Positions 15,224 to 20,018 of a stretch of DNA of 20,018 bases are shown one piece after another. The position numbers and the translations under genes were made by a program. Origin of the DNA: an uncultured cyanobacterium (GTDB taxonomy: Bacteria; Cyanobacteriota; Cyanobacteriia; PCC-6307; Cyanobiaceae); NCBI GenBank assembly GCA_903921295.1, contig CAIXOZ010000006.1, forward strand, positions 1-20,018, written 5' to 3'. Below the pieces are notes generated by a model. It was not told the origin of the DNA, ran no database searches, and saw only the letters and a list, made by a program, of their open reading frames with translations. The stretch's first letter is position 1. Every line of letters begins with the position of its first letter.

Positions 15224-16033
15224 CTAACCCAGCGTCGCCGAGGTCAGACCGGGATGGCGGGGACTGTCGACCCCGCCAAAACGACGCTGACGGCTCTGGT
15301 AATCAACGAGGGCCGTCAGCAGGGCGTCCTGATCGAAATCAGGCCACAGCACATCGGTGATGTGAAGTTCGGCATAGGCGAGCTGCCAGAGCAGGAAATT
15401 GCTCAGCCGGCGCTCACCGCTGGTGCGGATCAGGAGATCCGGATCCACATCGCCGGCGGTGTGCAGCTGGGAAGCGATGCGCTGTTCATCGATCTGCTCC
15501 GGGAGCAGACGACCGGCGGCAACCTCTTCGGCCAGGCGCCGGGCCGCTGCGACCAGCTCACTGCGGCCGCCGTAATTGGTGCAGACATTGAAATGGATGC
15601 CGCGGTTGGCGGCGGTGCGTTCCGTGGCCTCGGCGATCCGCTGCTGCAGCGCCGCCGGCAGGGGCGTGAGATCCCCGAGGAAGCGGATCTTCACCTGTTC
15701 GCGCTCAAGGGAAGCCAGCTCCCGGGCCAGGACCCTCTCGAACAGAGTCATCAGGAAGCTCACCTCCTCGCCGGGCCGGCTCCAGTTCTCGGTGGAGAAG
15801 GCGTAGGCGGTCAGGGCGCCGATGCCCCAGTCACTGCAGAGGCGCAGGGTGCGCTTGAGAGCCTCCACACCCTCACGGTGGCCCATCACCCGTGGCAGAC
15901 CACGCTGGCGGGCCCAACGGCCATTGCCATCCATGATCAGGGCCACATGGGCCGGCATCCGCGCGGGATCTAGCACCGCCGGCAGCGGCTGGCGGTTATG
16001 GGGAGAGAAATCGGACGCGACGGCGCTCGTCAT
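15224..16033 (-). CDS. uppS: Isoprenyl transferase (undecaprenyl diphosphate synthase)
   Basis: A cis-prenyltransferase that adds isopentenyl units to farnesyl diphosphate, making the C55 lipid carrier of peptidoglycan and polysaccharide synthesis. At 269 residues it has LIMDGNGRWARQRG with the catalytic Asp35, GHREGVEALKRTLRLC, LTAYAFSTENWSRP, FNVCTNYGGRSEL, and the late RTSGERRLSNFLLWQLAYAE with ITDVLWPDF. The ATG overlaps the stop of cdaA by four bases (ATGA), so it is coupled to the cyclic-di-AMP synthase gene. Chain length is inferred from the family; some plastid-lineage members make shorter or longer products. Confidence 0.96.
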   Translation of the reverse strand: MTSAVASDFSPHNRQPLPAVLDPARMPAHVALIMDGNGRWARQRGLPRVMGHREGVEALKRTLRLCSDWGIGALTAYAFSTENWSRPGEEVSFLMTLFERVLARELASLEREQVKIRFLGDLTPLPAALQQRIAEATERTAANRGIHFNVCTNYGGRSELVAAARRLAEEVAAGRLLPEQIDEQRIASQLHTAGDVDPDLLIRTSGERRLSNFLLWQLAYAELHITDVLWPDFDQDALLTALVDYQSRQRRFGGVDSPRHPGLTSATLG

Positions 16034-16902
16034 GCGCGACGATCCGGCGCAGTCGGACCAACGGTACGCCAGGAAGGCGTTGCCGACGCCTTGGCGCCAC
16101 TGCGGCCACCGCCGCGCGCCGATTCCGTGGAAACGGCCGCGTTGAGAAGCTCCTGGAGTCGGCGGCTGGTGATCGGCCGCTCCAGGCGTCCCTGGCTGGC
16201 GAGCGACAGGGTGCCTGTCTCTTCCGAGACAACGATGCAGAGGCAGCGATCGAAGCGTTCGGTGATGCCCATCGCCGCCAGATGGCGGGTCCCGAGACGA
16301 CTGACAACCTGACGGGAGAGCGGAAGGATCACCCCGGCGGCCAGCAGCCGGTTGTCCTTGACCAGCACCGCACCGTCATGAAGCGGTGTATCGACCGTGA
16401 ACAGGTTGAGCAGCAGCTCGACACTGAGCTGGGCATCGAGGGGGACCCCAGGATTGAGGAAATCCTCGGGGCGCAGATCGCTGCCGAGATCGACCACGAT
16501 CAGGGCACCTCGGCGGGCCTGGGAGAGGCGACCAGCGGCTTCGCTGAGCAGCGCCACCGCCCCGGAGGCGAGCGGATCACCGCGGCGGCTACCCAGCAGC
16601 ACATCCAGCCGACCGGTGCCGAGCAGCTCCATCAGTCGCCGCAGTTCCCCCTGCCAGAGGATCGCCAGCGAGAGGCTGCAGGCCAGCACCAGGGCGTCGA
16701 CCAGCTTCGAGGTGAGGGGCAGGTGGGCGAAGGTCTGCACCAGCCAGGCCAGGGCGACCAGAGTCAGCCAGCCCCGCAGCAACCAGAGGGTGCGGGTTTC
16801 GGTGATGCGCGAGAGCAGGGCCAGGAACAGCGCCCCGGCCAGCAGCAGATCAAGCAACAGGAACGCGTGCGCGTGCAGGTTCTGCAACCAGTTCACACCC
16901 AT
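16030..16902 (-). CDS. cdaA: Diadenylate cyclase CdaA (cyclic-di-AMP synthase)
   Basis: CdaA makes cyclic-di-AMP from two ATP at the membrane; in bacteria the nucleotide regulates potassium and osmolyte balance and wall integrity. The 290-residue protein has three membrane helices in the first 85 residues and a DAC domain after. The DGA motif is Asp176-Gly177-Ala178 in PLHDGAVLV, and the second motif reads GTRHLAAMG at 204-212. The canonical form is Arg-His-Arg; here the third position is Leu208. VVSEETGTLSLA follows as usual. The C-terminal 40 residues are Ser/Arg/Gly-rich and probably disordered. It starts at ATG 16902, 16 bases after lysA, and overlaps uppS. The neighbours suggest a link to wall-precursor supply. 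Confidence 0.95.
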   Translation of the reverse strand: MGVNWLQNLHAHAFLLLDLLLAGALFLALLSRITETRTLWLLRGWLTLVALAWLVQTFAHLPLTSKLVDALVLACSLSLAILWQGELRRLMELLGTGRLDVLLGSRRGDPLASGAVALLSEAAGRLSQARRGALIVVDLGSDLRPEDFLNPGVPLDAQLSVELLLNLFTVDTPLHDGAVLVKDNRLLAAGVILPLSRQVVSRLGTRHLAAMGITERFDRCLCIVVSEETGTLSLASQGRLERPITSRRLQELLNAAVSTESARGGGRSGAKASATPSWRTVGPTAPDRRA

Positions 16903-16918
16903 AGCGCTCAGCCCCCGT

Positions 16919-18340
16919 TCAACGTACCCGCCCGAGCCGCTCCGGCAACACGTCGAGGCGCAGAAGATCCTCCGGCTGCTCCCGCCGCTGAATCAGATCG
17001 GCATGGCCGTCCTGCACCAGAACAGCCGCCGGACGAGGGATGCGGTTGTAGTTGGAGCTCATGGCGGCGTTGTAAGCACCAGTGGCCAGCACCACCAGCA
17101 CATCGCCGGAGCTGGAGGGCGGCAGGGCCAGCTCCTTGAGCAGCACGTCGCCCGATTCGCAGTGCTTGCCGGCCAGGGTGACGGTCTCGCTGGCGTCGGC
17201 ACTGGGGCGATCCGCCAGCAGGGCCGTGTAGAGCGACTGATACGTGATCGGACGGGGATTGTCGCTCATGCCACCGTCCACGGAGAGGTAGGTGCGCACG
17301 CCGGGCACCTCCTTGCGACTGCCGAGGCTGTAGAGGGTGATGCCGGCGGTGGCCACAAGCGATCGACCCGGCTCACAGAGCAGCCGGGGCAGGGCCAGGG
17401 ATCGCTGGTCACAGGCCGCCATCACCGACTCCGCCACCTGCTGCACCCAGGTCTGGATCGACGGCGGATCATCCGAGGCCACGTAGCGGATGCCGAGGCC
17501 GCCCCCGACATTGAGATCGGTGCAGGGATGGCCGAGGGAGCGGGCCAGGGCCAGGGCATCGGCCATCACGGCGGCGAGGTCGCGGTGGGGCTGGATCTCA
17601 AAGATCTGGGAGCCGATGTGGGCGTGCAGGCCGATGACACGGGCCCAGGCACAGCCCAGCAGGTGCCGCAGCACGGCCTCGAGCTGATCGGGATCGAAAC
17701 CGAACTTGCTGTCGAGGTGGCCGGTGCGGATGTACTCATGCGTGTGGCACTCGATGCCCGGCGTGAACCGCAGCATCAGCCGCACCGGCGCCTGCGCGGC
17801 AGGCGCGATCGCCGCCAGCAGATCCAGGTCGTGCCAGTTGTCGGCCACGACGGTGACCCCCGCCTCAACCGCCAGCTGCAGCTCCTCGGCGGACTTGTTG
17901 TTGCCGTGGAAGACGATCCGGTCGGCAGGCATGCCGCCCTGAAGGGCCGTCAGCAGCTCACCGGCGGAGACGGCATCGAGGCCGAGGCCCTCTGAAGCCA
18001 CGAGGGCGGAGATCGCCAGGGAGCTGTTGGCCTTGGAGGCGTACAGAGCCAGGGCGTCCCCGCGGTAGTGCTCGCGCAGGGCCTCGCGATAGGCGCGGCA
18101 GGTGGTCCGTAGGGTGGCCTCATCAAGGACATAGAGAGGCGTGCCGTAGGTGCGGGCCAGGTCGCTGAGGCCGCAGCCACCGACCTGCAGGCGCCCCTCG
18201 CCATCGAGGGCAGCGGTGATCGGCGCCAGGTTGCGGTTCGGACTGCGCAGGTCGCGACCGGCTTCGAAGGGAGCCGGCGCCTGTGCCTGCGGGGAGCCTT
18301 CGTTGATCACAGCGGCCCCGCCTGCGCCCACGCTTGCCAT
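16919..18340 (-). CDS. lysA: Diaminopimelate decarboxylase
   Basis: LysA decarboxylates meso-diaminopimelate to lysine with pyridoxal phosphate, the last step of the lysine pathway. Diaminopimelate is also a peptidoglycan building block. The protein is 473 residues. The Schiff-base lysine is Lys103 in ALYASKANSS; other signs are FHGNNKSAEEL, GLHAHIGSQI, LNVGGGLGIRY, CEPGRSLVATAG, GKHCESGDVLL (active-site Cys394) and TGAYNAAMSSNYN. A 50-residue Ala/Pro/Arg-rich N-terminal stretch precedes the enzyme core. The open frame extends far upstream across the opposite-strand rimI gene, but that part is antisense; the ATG at 18340 is chosen. It is the first gene of the minus-strand series and diverges from rimI with 51 bases between starts. 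Confidence 0.97.
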   Translation of the reverse strand: MASVGAGGAAVINEGSPQAQAPAPFEAGRDLRSPNRNLAPITAALDGEGRLQVGGCGLSDLARTYGTPLYVLDEATLRTTCRAYREALREHYRGDALALYASKANSSLAISALVASEGLGLDAVSAGELLTALQGGMPADRIVFHGNNKSAEELQLAVEAGVTVVADNWHDLDLLAAIAPAAQAPVRLMLRFTPGIECHTHEYIRTGHLDSKFGFDPDQLEAVLRHLLGCAWARVIGLHAHIGSQIFEIQPHRDLAAVMADALALARSLGHPCTDLNVGGGLGIRYVASDDPPSIQTWVQQVAESVMAACDQRSLALPRLLCEPGRSLVATAGITLYSLGSRKEVPGVRTYLSVDGGMSDNPRPITYQSLYTALLADRPSADASETVTLAGKHCESGDVLLKELALPPSSSGDVLVVLATGAYNAAMSSNYNRIPRPAAVLVQDGHADLIQRREQPEDLLRLDVLPERLGRVR

Positions 18341-18391
18341 CGATCCGGATCCATACCTGGTCACAATGTAAGAAAAGGCCCCCTGGCCGCC

Positions 18392-18859
18392 GTGCGCCCT
18401 GAACCCGACCGTCCGCTGCCGACCCCCCTCGGCCCCGGCGATGCCGAGGCCTGCGTCGACCTCGACCGATCGGCCTTCGGTGGCCTCTGGAGCCGTTCTC
18501 AGTGGGCTCGGGAGCTGGCGGATCCGAGCAGCACCGTACTCGGCCTGCGCCCAGACGTCGTGCCGCCAGCCAACGCACTGGTGGCCCTGGCCTGCGGTCA
18601 GACGATCCTCGACGAGTTTCACCTCACAGCGGTGGCCGTCGCCCCCGGCTGGCGGCGCCAGGGTCTGGCCCTGGTGCTGCTGGAGGCCCTGCTGGCGGAA
18701 GCCCGGCGGCGCGGCTGCCTGCGGGCCACGCTGGAGGTCGATGGCGGCAATGAAGCAGCGGTTCGCCTTTACGGCCGACTCGGCTTCCGCACCGAGGGCA
18801 TCCGTCGCGCTTACTACCGCAGCGGCGGGGATGCCCTGATTCAGTGGCTGGAGCTCTGA
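18392..18859 (+). CDS. rimI: Ribosomal protein S18-alanine N-acetyltransferase (RimI family)
   Basis: A 155-residue GNAT-fold acetyltransferase of the RimI type, which acetylates the N-terminal alanine of ribosomal protein S18. The acetyl-CoA binding loop is TAVAVAPGWRRQGLALVLLE, with RRQGLA as the pyrophosphate loop, followed by LRATLEVDGGNEAAVRLYGR and LGFRTEGIRRAYY, where the Glu, Asn and Tyr positions fit RimI. The start is GTG at 18392; no ATG is in frame upstream of the conserved part. It is divergent from lysA. Substrate assignment rests on similarity to the family; other GNAT substrates are possible. Confidence 0.88.
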   Translation: MRPEPDRPLPTPLGPGDAEACVDLDRSAFGGLWSRSQWARELADPSSTVLGLRPDVVPPANALVALACGQTILDEFHLTAVAVAPGWRRQGLALVLLEALLAEARRRGCLRATLEVDGGNEAAVRLYGRLGFRTEGIRRAYYRSGGDALIQWLEL

Positions 18860-18880
18860 ACCCCGTCGGAACCGCCCCCT

Positions 18881-18907
18881 CCCTGGATCCGGCGACCGGA
18901 TCCAGGG
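18881..18907 (+). terminator. Perfect hairpin downstream of rimI
   Basis: Twelve base pairs (18881-18892 with 18896-18907) close a 3-base loop, 21 bases past the rimI stop. The stem is GC-rich and perfect, but no T run follows. Its position suggests a terminator insulating clpC from rimI; without the T tract this is uncertain. Confidence 0.5.
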
Positions 18908-19132
18908 CATCGCCACCGGCGATCCTGAGGTCGGGCCCTAAAGCTGCAGCGCCCGAGGGTAGGGATAACCGCACGTTTGTATCGTCTAACAGCACCACAT
19001 GCTGGTGCATTCGTATTGCCTTGATTCGGGAACAGCCCAGTGGTGGAGCGGTTTTACCCGGTTTGGTGCTCAAGCCACACACTCACCTTTCAACCCTGAT
19101 AAGTTGGATGGACTTGCTCAAGGACCCGCCCC
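18908..19132 (+). other. Upstream region of clpC
   Basis: This 225-base region should hold the clpC promoter and leader. It is less GC-rich than the surroundings between about 18970 and 19100. A small 6-base-pair hairpin lies at 18992-19008 (GCACCA paired with TGGTGC). I could not assign a promoter with confidence: no well-spaced -35/-10 pair stands out. I saw no CIRCE-type inverted repeat. Confidence 0.45.
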
Positions 19133-20018
19133 ATGTTCGAGCGGTTTACCGAGAAGGCCATCAAGGTGATCATGCTGGCCCAAGAGGAGGCCCGTCGCCT
19201 CGGGCACAACTTCGTGGGCACCGAGCAGATCCTGCTGGGACTGATCGGCGAGGGGACCGGCGTGGCCGCCAAGGTCCTCAAGTCGATGGGGGTCAACCTC
19301 AAGGATGCCCGCGTCGAGGTCGAGAAGATCATCGGCCGGGGATCGGGCTTCGTGGCGGTGGAGATTCCGTTCACGCCCCGGGCCAAGCGGGTGCTCGAGC
19401 TCTCCCTTGAAGAGGCACGCCAGCTCGGTCACAACTACATCGGCACGGAACACCTGCTGCTGGGCCTGATCCGCGAAGGTGAAGGCGTGGCCGCCCGGGT
19501 GCTCGAGAACCTTGGCGTCGACCTGGCCAAGGTGCGCACCCAGGTGATCCGGATGCTCGGCGAAACCGCCGAGGTGGGGGCCGGCAGCGGTGCCAAAGGC
19601 TCCACCAAGACCCCCACCCTTGATGAATTCGGCAGCAATCTCACCCAGCAGGCGGCCGACGGCAAGCTCGACCCGGTGGTCGGCCGTCAGCACGAGATCG
19701 AGCGTGTGATCCAGATCCTCGGCCGCCGCACCAAGAACAATCCGGTGCTGATCGGCGAACCGGGCGTCGGCAAGACGGCGATCGCCGAAGGCCTGGCCCA
19801 GCGGATCAACTCCGGAGACGTGCCGGACATCCTCGAAGACAAGCGTGTTCTCACCCTCGACATCGGCCTGCTGGTGGCCGGCACCAAGTATCGCGGTGAG
19901 TTCGAGGAACGCCTCAAGAAGATCATGGAGGAGATCCGGGGTGCCGGCAATGTGATCCTCGTGATCGACGAGGTGCACACCCTGATCGGTGCCGGTGCCG
20001 CCGAGGGTGCGATCGATG
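19133..20018 (+). CDS. clpC: ATP-dependent Clp protease ATP-binding subunit ClpC (partial, 3' end outside window)
   Basis: ClpC is the Hsp100 unfoldase that feeds substrates to the ClpP/ClpR protease; it is essential or near-essential in cyanobacteria. The first 295 residues are present. The N domain shows its two characteristic repeats, LAQEEARRLGHNFVGTEQIL and LSLEEARQLGHNYIGTEHLL, each followed by LLGLI. A linker rich in Gly/Ser/Thr leads to the first AAA+ module: Walker A GEPGVGKT at residues 208-215 and Walker B VILVIDEVH at 274-282, with the pore-loop segment GTKYRGEFEERL at 250-261. The family is about 820-860 residues, so the second AAA+ module and the UVR/M domain lie beyond the window. 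It begins at ATG 19133 with MFERFTEKAIKVIM. Confidence 0.97.
   Translation, partial: MFERFTEKAIKVIMLAQEEARRLGHNFVGTEQILLGLIGEGTGVAAKVLKSMGVNLKDARVEVEKIIGRGSGFVAVEIPFTPRAKRVLELSLEEARQLGHNYIGTEHLLLGLIREGEGVAARVLENLGVDLAKVRTQVIRMLGETAEVGAGSGAKGSTKTPTLDEFGSNLTQQAADGKLDPVVGRQHEIERVIQILGRRTKNNPVLIGEPGVGKTAIAEGLAQRINSGDVPDILEDKRVLTLDIGLLVAGTKYRGEFEERLKKIMEEIRGAGNVILVIDEVHTLIGAGAAEGAID

Noticed and set aside
16397..17995. 532-residue plus-strand open frame opposite cdaA and lysA
   Set aside because: It is exactly antisense to two confidently identified genes and has Arg/Ser-rich, motif-free sequence; long antisense frames are expected at this GC content.
18341..18391. Promoter pair between lysA and rimI
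   Set aside because: An AT-rich patch is present near 18366-18377, but no -35/-10 pair with suitable spacing could be defended on either strand.
18341..18916. 192-residue N-terminal extension of lysA
   Set aside because: It is antisense to rimI and the LysA core does not need it; the ATG at 18340 fits the family.

Overview
The window is GC-rich DNA from a cyanobacterium, most probably a picocyanobacterium of the Synechococcus/Cyanobium type. The evidence is the gene content: a cytochrome b6f Rieske protein (petC), photosystem I subunits PsaF and PsaJ, a one-helix high-light-inducible protein, a DUF3067 protein and a cyanobacterial-type ClpC. No rRNA, tRNA, insertion sequence, phage gene or CRISPR array was seen. 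Most genes are ordinary chromosomal housekeeping genes. The species assignment is inference from content, not from a marker search.

Layout. Positions 1-4180: petC (runs off the left edge, minus) and a DUF3067 gene (plus) diverge. DUF3067 abuts tatC (minus), which is translationally coupled to an NFACT/RqcH gene (minus). The latter diverges from guanylate kinase gmk (plus). PetC carries a twin-arginine motif, so TatC is the translocase that would handle it. Positions 4270-7780: the psaF-psaJ operon (minus) ends in a clear intrinsic terminator and diverges from tsaD (plus), followed by a high-light-inducible protein and a UDP-GlcNAc 2-epimerase. Positions 7788-10780: a membrane-fusion adaptor (minus) whose membrane anchor appears cut off from its start codon, a strong inverted repeat, the ATPase ychF (plus), and two small proteins of unknown function. 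Positions 10782-11186 are the only gene-free stretch longer than 300 bases; it contains CAGA/CAGG-rich low-complexity DNA with three 20-base units.

Positions 11187-18340 are all on the minus strand: osmC stands apart, then a tightly packed series in transcription order lysA, cdaA, uppS, bioB, trhO, a GST-DUF952 fusion and a GNAT-like gene. Most junctions overlap by 1-4 bases. The series joins diaminopimelate-to-lysine synthesis, cyclic-di-AMP synthesis and the undecaprenyl carrier (a cell-wall theme), and then biotin synthase, tRNA hydroxylation and small-molecule-handling enzymes. rimI diverges from lysA. clpC enters at the right edge and is cut at 295 residues.

No evidently new multi-gene system was found. 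The observations most worth checking are the GST-DUF952 fusion, the probable frameshift at the adaptor N-terminus, the 40-base inverted repeat before ychF, the non-canonical cyclase motif in CdaA, the Glu-Arg in place of Asp-Arg in the RqcH homolog, and the repeat-bearing gap with two small Cys-rich/acidic proteins beside it.
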